Origin: Streptomyces olivaceoviridis
GTDB lineage: Bacteria; Actinomycetota; Actinomycetes; Streptomycetales; Streptomycetaceae
DNA: 64,000 bases
Assembly (NCBI RefSeq): GCF_014650115.1
Contig: NZ_BMUI01000008.1
Coordinates: forward strand, 62,001 to 126,000
Reading direction: 5' to 3'
Shown here: piece after piece, positions 16,901 through 25,551 of the stretch
Numbering within the stretch: position 1 is the first letter of the stretch
Layout: each line of letters opens with the position of its first letter
Program-made: the position numbers and the translations under genes
Notes under the pieces: model-generated
Told to the model about the DNA's origin: nothing
Databases searched by the model: none
Seen by the model: only the letters and a program-made list of their open reading frames with translations

Positions 16901-17809
16901 TCAGCCCGCCTGTGCGCGGGCCTCGTCCAGCCGTGCCCGCTCCTCCTCGGTCAGCCGCAGCGCGCCGGCCGCGACGTTCTCGACCAGGTGACCGGGGTTG
17001 CCGGTGCCGGGGATGGCGAGGACGTGCGGGCCCTGGTGCAGGGTCCAGGCGATGCGGACCTGCGCGGGGCTCACGCCGTGGGCCCGGGCGACGGAGAGCA
17101 CCGCGTCGTCGTGAGCGGTCGTCGCACCGCGCTCTCCGGTCTCACCGGCCACGGCGTAGAAGGGGACGAAGGCGATGCCGTGCTCGCCGCACAGCCGCAG
17201 CACCTCGTCGTCCACGGGACCGGGCCGGTCCACTGCGTACCGGTTCTGCACGGACACCACCGGCGCGATCTCCAGCGCCTCGGCGAGGTGCCGGGGTTCG
17301 ACGCCGGAGATCCCGAGGTGCCGGATCAGACCGGCCTCGCGCAGTTCGGCGAGGGCGCCGAAGTGTTCGGCGACGGAGTCCTGGCGCATCCGGCGGAGAT
17401 AGACCAGGTCGAGATGGTCCCGCCCGAGCTGGCGCAGGTTCTCCTCGACGTGCCCGCGCAGCTGGTCGGGCCGGGCGGAGGTGCCCCACTCGCCGTGGTG
17501 GTCGCGGTAGGGGCCGACCTTGGCGGCGATGACCAGGTCGTCGGGGTACGGGGACAGCGCGGTGTTGATGAGTTCGTTGGCGGAACGCAGCGACGAGAAG
17601 TAGAAGGCCGCCGTGTCGATGTGGTTCACACCCAGCCCGACGGCCTTGCGCAGGACGGCGAGGGACCGTCCCCGGTCGCTCGGGGTGCCGTGGTGGAAGG
17701 CGGCGCTGCCCGTCAGCCGCATCGCGCCGAAGCCGATGCGGTGGACGGGCAGGTCGCCGAGTTTCCAGGTGCCGGACGCTTCCGCGGTGATCATGTCGTC
17801 AGCAGTCAT
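16901..17809 (-). CDS. Aldo/keto reductase, PdxI/YdbC-like
   Basis: A 302-residue AKR barrel with HIDTAAFY (Asp and Tyr of the tetrad) and IAAKVGPY (Lys). The position that is usually His reads Arg in LDLVYLRRMRQDS. E. coli YdbC (PdxI), a pyridoxal reductase, also lacks that His, which suggests the same subgroup (inference from one segment). The C-terminal IPGTGNPGHLVENV is the NADPH-binding loop. The start may be ATG 17809 or GTG 17827. It lies 45 bp downstream of the chitinase on the same strand but is unlikely to share its function. Confidence 0.85.
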   Translation of the reverse strand: MTADDMITAEASGTWKLGDLPVHRIGFGAMRLTGSAAFHHGTPSDRGRSLAVLRKAVGLGVNHIDTAAFYFSSLRSANELINTALSPYPDDLVIAAKVGPYRDHHGEWGTSARPDQLRGHVEENLRQLGRDHLDLVYLRRMRQDSVAEHFGALAELREAGLIRHLGISGVEPRHLAEALEIAPVVSVQNRYAVDRPGPVDDEVLRLCGEHGIAFVPFYAVAGETGERGATTAHDDAVLSVARAHGVSPAQVRIAWTLHQGPHVLAIPGTGNPGHLVENVAAGALRLTEEERARLDEARAQAG

Positions 17810-17854
17810 CGGCGGAGTCTCGCACACGGCACCCGGCCGGGCCCCGGCAGTGCG

Positions 17855-18565
17855 TCAGCAGTACAGGTTGGCGCCCGGGGAGACCCCGAGGACCTGGGCG
17901 AAGCGCTGGTAGGCGGAGACCCGGCTCTGCACCTGGGCGGGGTTCTTGCCGTCGCATTCCAGGGAGCCGTTGATCGAGCGGATGGTCTGGCCGAAGCCGG
18001 CGCCGTTGACCATGGCGTTGTGCGGGGTCATCGTGCCGGGCCCGGACTGGGTGTTCCAGTACCACAGGCCGGTCTTCCAGGCCACGGACGCGTTGTTCTG
18101 CACCAGGGAGGGGTTGTTGAGCAGGTCGATGCCGAGCGCGTCCCCGGCGGCCTTGTAGTTGAAGTTCCAGGACAGCTGGATGGGGCCGCGCCCGTAGTAG
18201 GCGGCCTGGCCCGCCGGACAGCCGTACGGCCTGCTCCAGTCGCAGTAGTGCGGGTAGTTGGCGGTGTTCTGCTCGACCACGTACACCAGGCCGCCGGTCT
18301 CGTGGCTGACGTTGGCGAGGAAGGCGGCGGCCTCCTGCTTCTTCACGGTGTCGCTGCCGGTGTTCGCGAAGGCGGGGTAGGCGCCGAGGGCGGCGGTCAG
18401 GCCGCTGTACGTGTAGAAGGAATTCCGGTTCGGGAACATCTGGTTGAACTGCGCCTCGCTGACCACGAACCCGGCGGCCGAGGCCGTGGGCGCCGCCTGG
18501 AGCACCAGGGCGGACGTGCCCAGGGCGAGCGAGGTCAGAAGCGCGGCGATGCGGTGCCTCACCAT
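17855..18565 (-). CDS. Secreted family 19 chitinase
   Basis: A 236-residue GH19 endochitinase consisting of a Sec signal (RHRIAALLTSLALG to about residue 30, ASA-A cleavage) and the catalytic domain only, with no chitin-binding module. SHETGG gives catalytic acid E89, and VVEQN gives base E98, nine residues on as in bacterial GH19 enzymes. AAYYGRGPIQLSWNFNY is the substrate-cleft signature. It hydrolyses beta-1,4-GlcNAc chains outside the cell. ATG 18565 has AAAGGAG upstream. Two DasR-like operators lie 80-112 bp upstream, so induction by chitin breakdown products is expected. Confidence 0.95.
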   Translation of the reverse strand: MVRHRIAALLTSLALGTSALVLQAAPTASAAGFVVSEAQFNQMFPNRNSFYTYSGLTAALGAYPAFANTGSDTVKKQEAAAFLANVSHETGGLVYVVEQNTANYPHYCDWSRPYGCPAGQAAYYGRGPIQLSWNFNYKAAGDALGIDLLNNPSLVQNNASVAWKTGLWYWNTQSGPGTMTPHNAMVNGAGFGQTIRSINGSLECDGKNPAQVQSRVSAYQRFAQVLGVSPGANLYC

Positions 18566-18644
18566 GGACCAACTCCTTTGTGCGGCACGGCCGCACCCAC
18601 GAGGTGGGAGCGGCCGTGGTGGGGGGTTGGGCACACTCAACCGC

Positions 18645-18677
18645 CTTGGTCTGTACCAGTCAAGGGTGTAGACCAGT
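18645..18677. promoter_or_regulatory. Two tandem dre-like (DasR) operators upstream of the chitinase
   Basis: The dre palindrome is ACTGGTCTAGACCAGT. CTTGGTCTGTACCAGT at 18645-18660 matches it at 12 of 16 positions, and AAGGGTGTAGACCAGT at 18662-18677 at 13 of 16. The copies are 17 bp apart in the chitinase promoter region. DasR, the GlcNAc-6-P/GlcN-6-P-responsive GntR repressor, is known to control chitinase genes in Streptomyces. Confidence 0.7.
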
Positions 18678-18788
18678 CAATCCCTGACCGGTCGCGTCGG
18701 CGAACACCGGCTGCCCACAGGGGAGTTGTCCGGACGCAGGCCGAACCCGGACGCGTGCGCGCGGCCGGGCCCGGAACGCCGGAGGACG

Positions 18789-20111
18789 TCAGCGCAGCGG
18801 CTTGGACAGCACCGCCTTGCGGTGGCTGAACGTCTCGATGGAGTAGCGGCCGTGGTAGCTGCCCATGCCGCTCTCTCCCACCCCGCCGAACGGCAGGTCG
18901 GAGACGGTGAGATGGGCGAGGGGCAGGCCGTGGCCGAGGCCGCCCGAGGACGTCTCGGCGGCGATGCGCTCACGGGTCTCGTCGGACTCGCTGAAGACGT
19001 ACAGGGCGAGCGGCTTGTCGCGGTCGTTGATGAAGTCGATCGCCTCGTCGAGGCCGGGCACGGTGACGATCGGCAGGATCGGGCCGAAGATCTCCTCCCG
19101 CATGACGGGCGACTCCGGGTCGACGTCCGCGAGGACGGTGGGCGCGAGGTACTTCGTCGCCCGGTCGCCGACGCCGCCGACGGCGACGCGGCCCGAGTCG
19201 AGCAGGGCGGAAAGCCGGTCGAAATGGCGCTCGTTGACGATCCGGCCGTACTCCTCGGAGCGCTGCGGATCCGCGCCGAACAGACCCTCGACCGCCCGGA
19301 CCAGCGCGGCTTCCAGGGCGGTCGCGGTCTCCGGATCGGTCAGGACGTAGTCCGGGGCGACACAGGTCTGGCCCGCGTTGAGGAACTTGCCGCGGGCGAG
19401 CCGGCCCGCGACCGTCTCCAGGTCGGTGCCCCGGTCCACGAACACCGGTGACTTGCCGCCCAGTTCCAGGGTGACCGGGGTGAGGTGCTCGGCGGCGGCC
19501 CGCATGACGATGCGGCCGACGGTGCCGTTGCCGGTGTAGAAGATGTGGTCGAAGCGCTCGGCCAGCAGGGCCGTGGTCTCCGGGATGCCGCCCTCGACGA
19601 CGGCGACCGCGTCCGTGTCCAGATAGGCCGGGAGCAGCTCGGCCAGGACGGCGGAGGTGGCCGGGGCCAGCTCGCTCGGCTTGGCGACGACCGCGTTGCC
19701 CGAGGCCAGCGCGCCGACCATGGGGGCGAGCAGTAGTTGCACCGGGTAGTTCCAGGGCGCGATGACGAGGACGACGCCCAGGGGGTCGTACTGCGTCCAG
19801 GCGGTGGCGTCGGCGCCGAGGTGCGCCGGGACGGGCGCGGGCTCGGGGCGCAGCCACTCCGCCAGGTGCTCCAGGGTGTGGTCGATCTCCCGGACCGTGA
19901 AGTCGATCTCGGTGCGGTAGGCCTCCGCGCCGCTCTTGCCGAGGTCTGCTTCGAGGGCGGCGGCGAGGTCGGCGCCGCGTTCCGTGAGCATCGCGCGCAG
20001 CCGGCGCAACTGGCCGGTGCGCCACTCGACGGGCTTGGTCCGGCCGGCGGCGTAGGTGGCGCGCAGCCGGGCCACGACGTCGGCGGGCCGCTCGGTGGGA
20101 GAGTCGTTCAC
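18789..20111 (-). CDS. Aldehyde dehydrogenase (class 3-like)
   Basis: A 440-residue NAD(P)-dependent ALDH of the shorter coniferyl-aldehyde/class 3 type. Landmarks in order are the cofactor segment VLVIAPWNYPVQLLLAPMVG, the general base region TLELGGKSPVFVDRG, the nucleophile in NAGQTCVAPDY, and EEIFGPILPIVTV. GTG 20111 (VNDSPTERP) has GAGG eight bases before it; an in-frame region upstream to 20237 is not family-like. It ends 224 bp upstream of the chitinase start and is transcribed the same way. The substrate aldehyde is not predictable. Confidence 0.9.
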   Translation of the reverse strand: MNDSPTERPADVVARLRATYAAGRTKPVEWRTGQLRRLRAMLTERGADLAAALEADLGKSGAEAYRTEIDFTVREIDHTLEHLAEWLRPEPAPVPAHLGADATAWTQYDPLGVVLVIAPWNYPVQLLLAPMVGALASGNAVVAKPSELAPATSAVLAELLPAYLDTDAVAVVEGGIPETTALLAERFDHIFYTGNGTVGRIVMRAAAEHLTPVTLELGGKSPVFVDRGTDLETVAGRLARGKFLNAGQTCVAPDYVLTDPETATALEAALVRAVEGLFGADPQRSEEYGRIVNERHFDRLSALLDSGRVAVGGVGDRATKYLAPTVLADVDPESPVMREEIFGPILPIVTVPGLDEAIDFINDRDKPLALYVFSESDETRERIAAETSSGGLGHGLPLAHLTVSDLPFGGVGESGMGSYHGRYSIETFSHRKAVLSKPLR

Positions 20112-20170
20112 GGGTGCCTCACTGGGTGCACGGGCCGGTTGGGGCCAGGTCCGGGTTTCCGGTTCGATCA

Positions 20171-20182
20171 GGTGTAGACACC
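20171..20182. promoter_or_regulatory. Inverted repeat GGTGT-AG-ACACC upstream of the aldehyde dehydrogenase
   Basis: Perfect 5-bp arms with a 2-bp centre, 60 bp before the dehydrogenase GTG, followed by an AT-richer stretch typical of a promoter. It resembles the centre of the second chitinase dre site but matches the full dre consensus at only 9 of 16, so it is more likely a separate operator. Confidence 0.3.
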
Positions 20183-20290
20183 AACCTTTCATATCCTGAA
20201 GTTCATTCCGAAGCCGCGTCGGGGTGAGGAGGGTCACGTCCCCCTACGGCCCGGCGCCCGCCGGCGCGCCTCCCGTCGCCGGAGCTCCAG

Positions 20291-21435
20291 CTACGCCCGT
20301 TCGGCCTCGCTCGGTGCCGGCTCGGCGGCGCGGCCGTACTCCGCCGCCGCCTCGGCGGTCCGGCCCAGTCGGCGCGGCAGGTCGGCGCGGACGGCGTGCA
20401 GCACGTGGCACCGGCCGAGACCGAGCGCGTCGGCCAGTTCAAGGGCCGTCGCCGGCCCCTCGGTCCCGGCGACCGCGACGGCCCGGTTCAGGGCGACGAC
20501 CGGCGACGGCGCCACGGCCATCAGCTGGTCGTACAGAGCGAGGATCTGGCGCCAGTCGGTGGCGGCGGCGGTGGGCGCGTCGCTGTGCACCGCGTTGACG
20601 GCGGCCTGGATCTGGTACGGCCCAGGCAGCGGCGGACCAGTTCCTGCCCCTCGGCGATCAGCGCCCGGTCCCACCGGGCGCGGTCCTGCTCGGGCAGCGG
20701 GACGAGAACGCCGTCCGCGTCCCTCCGGGCCGGCCGTCGGGCCTCCACCAGCAGCATCAGCGCGAGCAGACCGGTGACCTCGGGTTCGTCCGGCATCAGC
20801 TCGGCGAGCAGCCGGCCGAGGCGCAGCGCCTCCGCGCACAGGGCGGGATCGCCGGTGTACCCCTCGTTGAAGATCAGGTAGACGACGGCGAGGACGGCGG
20901 AGAGCCGGTCGGGCAGGTCGGCGTCCCGGGGCACGCGGTACGGGATGCCCGCGTCCCGGATCTTGGCCTTGGCCCGCACCAGCCGCTGGGCCAGGGTCGC
21001 CTCGGGCACCAGGAAGGCGCGGGCGATCTGCGCGGTGCTCAGGCCGCCGAGCAGCCGCAGGGTGAGCGCGATCCGGGACTGCGGGGCGAGCGCGGGGTGG
21101 CAGCAGGTGAAGATCAGCCGGAGCCGGTCGTCGCGCACGGGGCCCTCCTCGGGCGGTGCGTCGGGGGCGTGCAGCCGGGCGGCCTCGGCGTGCCGGGCGT
21201 CCCGGGAGGACTCCTGGCGCAACCGGTCGACGGCCCGGTTGCGGGCGGTCGTGATGATCCAGCCGACCGGGCTCGGCGGCACACCGGTCTCCGGCCACCG
21301 GGCCACGGCCGTGGCGAAGGCGTCCTGGACCGCTTCCTCGGCGAGGTCGATGTCGTCGAGGAAGCGGACCAGGACGGCGACCGCGCGCCCGTACTCGGCG
21401 CGGAAGACGGCCTCCATGTCGGGGGCCTCGGCCAT
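20291..21435 (-). pseudogene. ECF sigma factor (DUF6596/SigJ-like) disrupted by a frameshift
   Basis: The 5' part (from ATG 21435, MAEAPDMEAVF) encodes sigma-2 and sigma-4 regions: FLDDIDLAEEAVQDAF, WIITTARNRAVDRLR, and GLSTAQIARAFLVPEATLAQ. The DUF6596 extension begins at DLPDRLSAVLAVVYLIFNEG. After AEGQELVRRCL (20623) the frame changes, and the rest of the family, GPYQIQAAVNAVHSDAPTAA to the stop at 20291, continues in another frame. Family members normally have about five residues (an RRN..P stretch) at the join, so a 16-nt deletion would explain both the loss and the shift. A sequencing error is possible. Its YCII partner lies upstream. Confidence 0.82.
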
Positions 21436-21493
21436 CGGTGCGCTCCGCCGTCGGTGCTCGTCATCCGTGCTGGTCGTCCGTGCTGGTCCGCCG

Positions 21494-21844
21494 TCAGTGC
21501 TGGTCCACGAAGGGACGTACCTCGATGGGCAGGGTGGTGGCGAGGGCGGCCTTGCGGCCCCAGTCCAGGGCCTCGTCCAGGTCGGCGGCCCGGATGAGGC
21601 ACAGGCCGCCCAGGTACTCCTTGCCCTCGGCGTACGGGCCGTCGGTGACGAGCACGTCACCGCCCCGGGGACGGAGCATGGTCGCGGTCTCCGGGCCGTG
21701 CAGACCACCGGCGAAGACCCAGGCGCCGGCGGCGCGCAACTCGTCGTTGAAGGCCTCGACATCGCGCATGATCGCGGCGAGGGCTTCGGGACCGGGCGGG
21801 GTGGCGCCGGCCGGCTGGACCACGCTGAGCAGGTAGTGCTTCAT
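21494..21844 (-). CDS. YCII-related protein
   Basis: A 116-residue DGPF/YCII-domain protein (KHYLLSVVQP, VTDGPYAEGKEYLGGLCLIR, IEVRPF). Genes of this family regularly sit directly beside DUF6596-type ECF sigma genes in actinobacteria, as here (58 bp upstream of the sigma ATG, same strand). Their role is unproven. ATG 21844 has GGAGG upstream. The sigma partner is frameshifted, so this gene may have lost its partner. Confidence 0.85.
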   Translation of the reverse strand: MKHYLLSVVQPAGATPPGPEALAAIMRDVEAFNDELRAAGAWVFAGGLHGPETATMLRPRGGDVLVTDGPYAEGKEYLGGLCLIRAADLDEALDWGRKAALATTLPIEVRPFVDQH

Positions 21845-21955
21845 GACGTCCTCCAAGGCGTCGGGCCCGGGGCGGGCTCTGTGTCACCTCCTACACGAAC
21901 GGCCGGGCCCCGGCTCGACACCGCGCGCCACGGTCGCGGAAAAAACCGCGGAGCG

Positions 21956-22047
21956 CCGGAACGCCGGAAGTCCGGAACGCCGGAACGCCGGAACCCCGCG
22001 ATACCGGAAGTCCGGAACACCGGAACCCGCGATACCGGAAGATCCGG
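21956..22047. repeat. Octanucleotide tandem array (CCGGAACG family)
   Basis: About eleven consecutive 8-bp units: CCGGAACG, CCGGAAGT, CCGGAACG, CCGGAACG, CCGGAACC, CCGCGATA, CCGGAAGT, CCGGAACA, CCGGAACC, a 7-bp CGCGATA, and CCGGAAGA. The higher-order pattern (CCGGAACC plus CGCGATA twice) suggests duplication of a block. It fills the region between the divergent YCII and acyl-CoA dehydrogenase-like genes, ending about 40 bp before the ATG at 22086. Confidence 0.9.
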
Positions 22048-22085
22048 ATGACCGGGCGGCGGGGAAGAGCGGAAGAATCTCCCGT

Positions 22086-23261
22086 ATGGACCTCACCTCG
22101 CATCCTCTCGTCGTCCGCGCCCGCCGGCTCGCCACGGACCTGCTGGCTCCCGAGGCCGAACGGATCGACCAGGAAGGGGTGCCCGCGAGCCACATCGAGG
22201 CGGTGAAGCGTTCGGGGCTGCTCGGGGTGGCCGCGCCGGCGGAGTACGGCGGCGCGGGGGCGCCGCCGGCCGTGCTGCGGGAGACCGCGGAGATCCTGGC
22301 CGGCGCGTGCTGTGCGACCTGGTTCGTGCAGACCCAGCACCACACGCCCGTGCAGACGCTGGCGCGCGGTGAACGGGCGGTGCGGGAGCGGCTGTTGGGC
22401 CCGCTGTCCCGTGGGGAGCTGCTGTCCGGGGTGGCGTACGCGCACCTGCGCTCGTATCCGCGCCGCCCGGTGCGGGTCCGCCGGGAGGGCACCGGCTGGC
22501 GGTTCGACGGCACCGTCCCCTGGTACACCGGGTGGGGCCTGAACGACGTGATGCTGCTGGCCGGGGTGACGGACTCCGACAAGGTGCTGTTCGCCTTCGC
22601 CGAGGCACGCGAACAGCCCGGGCTGCGGGCGTCGGCGCCGATGCGGCTGGCGGCCCTCACCGCCGCGCGCACGGTGTCGCTGGAACTGGACGGCCTGTGG
22701 CTGCCCGCGGAGGCGGTGTCCCTGCACACGCCGTACGACCGGTGGGCCGCCGGCGACCGGGTCAAGACCCTGAGCACCAGCCCGGCGGTCTTCGGCGTGG
22801 CGGAGGCGGCGCTGTCCCTCCTGGACGACGAAGCGGCCACCCCGCTCCGCTCCCGCCTGACCGGCCTCCGCGAACGGGCCTACGCCTTGGCCGACGCTCC
22901 GGTCCCGCAGGCGCGGGGCGAGGAGCGAAGCATGGCGGGGGCCGAGGGGGCCGGGCATGGGCCGACCGTACGGGGAGCGGCGGCCGGGCCAGGCGTGGAC
23001 GACTGGACCGGGCCAGGCGTGGACGACTGGGCCGCGGAGCGGCTGGCCGTGCGCGCGGAGGCGTACGACGTGCTGCGTGCGGCCACCACCGCGGCGGTGG
23101 TGGCCGGCGGCGGCCGTGCGATGGCCCTGACGAGCCGCGCCCAGCGCCTGGCCCGGGAAGGGCTGTTCCTGCTGGTGCAGGGCCAGACGGCGGAATCGCG
23201 CGCGGCACATCTACGGGCGCTGGGCGGGGCACCGGCCACCACCGGGGAACGGGACCGGTAG
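22086..23261 (+). CDS. Acyl-CoA dehydrogenase-fold flavin monooxygenase (DszC/SfnC-like)
   Basis: A 391-residue ACAD-fold protein. AAPAEYGGAGAPPAVLRET and the central WRFDGTVPWYTGWGLND strand match the subgroup that uses reduced flavin to oxygenate sulfur compounds (DszC, SfnC) rather than dehydrogenate acyl-CoA. Next to it are SsuD and SsuE, a monooxygenase and the matching FMN reductase, which supports a sulfur-scavenging role (inference). A non-family insert near residues 278-318 contains the repeated GPGVDDW, encoded by a 24-bp tandem duplication. ATG 22086 begins the conserved part; its ribosome binding site is poor. Confidence 0.75.
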   Translation: MDLTSHPLVVRARRLATDLLAPEAERIDQEGVPASHIEAVKRSGLLGVAAPAEYGGAGAPPAVLRETAEILAGACCATWFVQTQHHTPVQTLARGERAVRERLLGPLSRGELLSGVAYAHLRSYPRRPVRVRREGTGWRFDGTVPWYTGWGLNDVMLLAGVTDSDKVLFAFAEAREQPGLRASAPMRLAALTAARTVSLELDGLWLPAEAVSLHTPYDRWAAGDRVKTLSTSPAVFGVAEAALSLLDDEAATPLRSRLTGLRERAYALADAPVPQARGEERSMAGAEGAGHGPTVRGAAAGPGVDDWTGPGVDDWAAERLAVRAEAYDVLRAATTAAVVAGGGRAMALTSRAQRLAREGLFLLVQGQTAESRAAHLRALGGAPATTGERDR

Positions 23262-23340
23262 GAGCAGCCGCCGTGGGCCGACGGCCTCCGCCCAGCTTCG
23301 CTCCCCCCGTCACCGGGCCGGCCGGCTGCCCGCCGCTCGC

Positions 23341-24480
23341 TCAGCCCGCGAACGGCACCTCCGCCGATGCGGCGGCCCTGCTGTCAGGGTGTGTCCACAG
23401 TCCCTGGGCGGCGAGCCGGGGCAGGACGCCCTCGCCGAACCAGTAGGCCTCCTCCAGGTGCGGGTAGCCGGAGAGGACGAACTCGTCGATGCCGAGGGCG
23501 TGGTACTCCTTGATGCGCTCGGCGACCTCCTCATGGCTGCCGACCAGCGCCGTGCCCGCGCCGCCGCGCACCAGGCCGATGCCGGCCCAGAGGTTGGGGT
23601 GGATCTCCAGGCTCTCCCGGCTGCCGCCGTGCAGCGCGAGCATCCGCCGCTGGCCTTCCGACTCGCTGCGCGCGAGGCCCGTCTGAACAGCTCGTACGGT
23701 CTCCGGGTCGAAGCCGTCGAGCAGCCGGTCCGCCTCCGCCCATGCCTGCTCGGAGGTGTCCCGGGTGATGACGTGCAGCCGGATCCCGAAGCGCGGGGTA
23801 CGGCCGTGCTCCGCGGCGAGCTGCCGGATCCAGGCGATCTTCCCGGCGACCTGCGCGGGCGGTTCGCCCCAGGTGAGGTACACGTCGGCGTACCGGGCCG
23901 CGACCTGTCCGGCGGCGGGCGAGGAGCCCCCGAAGTACACCTCGGGGACCGGGTCGGGCAGCCGGCTGAGCTTGGCGTCCTCGACTTGGAGGTGCTCGCC
24001 GCGCAGGTCGACGCTCTTGCCGTCCCACAACTGCCGCACGATGTGCAGGAACTCACCGGTACGGCGGTAGCGGGCGTCCTTGTCGAGGAAGTCGCCGTAG
24101 GCGCGCTGCTCGTGACTCTCGCCGCCGGTGACGACGTTGAGCAGCAGCCGTCCGCCGGTCTGCCGCTGGAAGGTGGACGCCATCTGGGCGGCGAGCGTGG
24201 GGGAGACGAAGCCGGGCCGGAAGGCGACCAGGAACTTCAGCCGCTCGGTGTTCTGGCTGACCATCGCGGTGGTCAGCCACGCGTCCTCGCACCAGGCACC
24301 GGTCGGGGTGAGCGCGCCGGCGAAGCCCAGGTCCTCGGCGGCCCGGGCGATCTGGCTCAGGTAGGCGACGGTCGGCGGCCGGTCCCGGCCGGAGGCGGTC
24401 GCCGGGGTGCCGTGGCCGCCGCCTACGACATGGCGGCTGTCGCCGTTGGTGGGCAGGAACCAGTGGAAGGCGAGGGACAC
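23341..24480 (-). CDS. ssuD: FMNH2-dependent alkanesulfonate monooxygenase-like (SsuD)
   Basis: A 379-residue luciferase-like (LLM) TIM-barrel enzyme. It releases sulfite from alkanesulfonates using FMNH2 and O2. SLAFHWFLPTNGDSRHVVGG, LLLNVVTGGESHEQRAYGDF and EVYFGGSSPAAGQVAARYAD are SsuD signatures. GTG 24480 (VSLAFHW) has GGAGA upstream; the frame continues 43 codons further but is unlike the family. ssuE is 145 bp upstream on the same strand, likely the same transcript. No SsuABC transporter is in the window. Confidence 0.88.
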   Translation of the reverse strand: MSLAFHWFLPTNGDSRHVVGGGHGTPATASGRDRPPTVAYLSQIARAAEDLGFAGALTPTGAWCEDAWLTTAMVSQNTERLKFLVAFRPGFVSPTLAAQMASTFQRQTGGRLLLNVVTGGESHEQRAYGDFLDKDARYRRTGEFLHIVRQLWDGKSVDLRGEHLQVEDAKLSRLPDPVPEVYFGGSSPAAGQVAARYADVYLTWGEPPAQVAGKIAWIRQLAAEHGRTPRFGIRLHVITRDTSEQAWAEADRLLDGFDPETVRAVQTGLARSESEGQRRMLALHGGSRESLEIHPNLWAGIGLVRGGAGTALVGSHEEVAERIKEYHALGIDEFVLSGYPHLEEAYWFGEGVLPRLAAQGLWTHPDSRAAASAEVPFAG

Positions 24481-24625
24481 GTGGGGTCTCCGATCAGGGC
24501 AGGCCGTGCCGGGGCGGCCGGTGGAGCGGCGCGGTGTGGCACGGTGCGCGTCGCCGGGGGGCGGGAGTATGGGGCGGTGCGCACACCGAGGGGCGGGGGT
24601 GCCGGGCATCCGGCGGCCGACGCCG

Positions 24626-25180
24626 TCAGCTCGCCGCCGCCAGCAACGGGGTGCGGTCCAGGGCCGCGGCGAACTGGTCCACCACGTGCCCCAGGGCCTC
24701 GGCGGTGGTGGGCGTGAGGGACACCGCGCCGTCCTCCCGCACGGTGATGTCCTTGTCGAGGGTGAACCAGCCCTGGACTATGTGCGCGGCACCCATGGAG
24801 TTCAGCACCGGGCGCAGGGCGTAGTCGATGGCGAGCACATGGGCGGTGGAGCCGCCGGTGGCGAGCGGCAGCACGGTCTTGCCGGTGAGCGCGTACTGCG
24901 GGAGCAGGTCCAGGAGCGCCTTGAGGACGCCGGAGTACGACGCCTTGTAGACGGGGGTGCCGACCACGACGCCGTCGGCGCGGGCGAACAGTTCGGTGGC
25001 CTCGACGATGGCGGGGTGCCGGAAGTCCGCGCCGAGCAATGCCTCGGCCGGGACGGTACGGACGTCGAGCGGGATGACCTCGTGGCCCTGGGCGATGAGC
25101 CGCTGGTCCAGGTGGCGCAGCAGACGGCCGGTGCGCGAGGAGGCGGAGGGGCTGCCGGAGACGGACAGGACGGTGGCCAT
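24626..25180 (-). CDS. ssuE: NADPH-dependent FMN reductase (SsuE-like)
   Basis: A 184-residue flavodoxin-fold reductase supplying FMNH2 to SsuD and probably to the nearby DszC/SfnC-like protein. The flavin phosphate loop is VSGSPSASSRTGRLLRHL; GTPVYKASYSGVLKALLDLL is the SsuE-type dimer and isoalloxazine segment. Length and order match the family. Upstream, the transcript would contain an 8-bp repeat array and a short leader peptide gene. Confidence 0.9.
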   Translation of the reverse strand: MATVLSVSGSPSASSRTGRLLRHLDQRLIAQGHEVIPLDVRTVPAEALLGADFRHPAIVEATELFARADGVVVGTPVYKASYSGVLKALLDLLPQYALTGKTVLPLATGGSTAHVLAIDYALRPVLNSMGAAHIVQGWFTLDKDITVREDGAVSLTPTTAEALGHVVDQFAAALDRTPLLAAAS

Positions 25181-25338
25181 GGGTGCCTCGTTTCTGGGGG
25201 TGCGCCGGGCACGCGCGCACGGGGACGGGCGCCCGGTGAAGTCGAAGGGGAGCGGATTCCGGCTCGGCGGTCAGGCGGGGACCCGGCGGGCGGAGTCACA
25301 GGCGCTCCGGGCATGCGGGACCCAACGAACTCCGCGCA

Positions 25339-25378
25339 CCCGAGAACCCGAGAATCCGAGAACCCGAGAACCCGAGAA
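25339..25378. repeat. Octanucleotide tandem array (CCCGAGAA x5)
   Basis: Five consecutive 8-bp units, CCCGAGAA, CCCGAGAA, TCCGAGAA, CCCGAGAA, CCCGAGAA, between the leader peptide gene and ssuE. If ssuE is expressed from a promoter upstream of the leader peptide, the array lies in its 5' untranslated RNA. Confidence 0.9.
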
Positions 25379-25551
25379 CTCCAGGGACCCGCGCACTGCG
25401 CGGACTGAAGAACCCCAGAACCTCGGGACTGCCGCTGTGGAATTACCCGGCGTGATTTCCGGGCAGGCCGAATTCCGGTGCCGAAAAGGGCGGAGAGGGC
25501 AGGCGAGTCACGCGTAGGGGAGGCCCGACGGGACCGGCGGGAAATCGCGGA

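Noticed and set aside
20171..20182. dre (DasR) site upstream of the aldehyde dehydrogenase
   Set aside because: Only 9 of 16 positions match when centred correctly; kept only as an unassigned inverted repeat.
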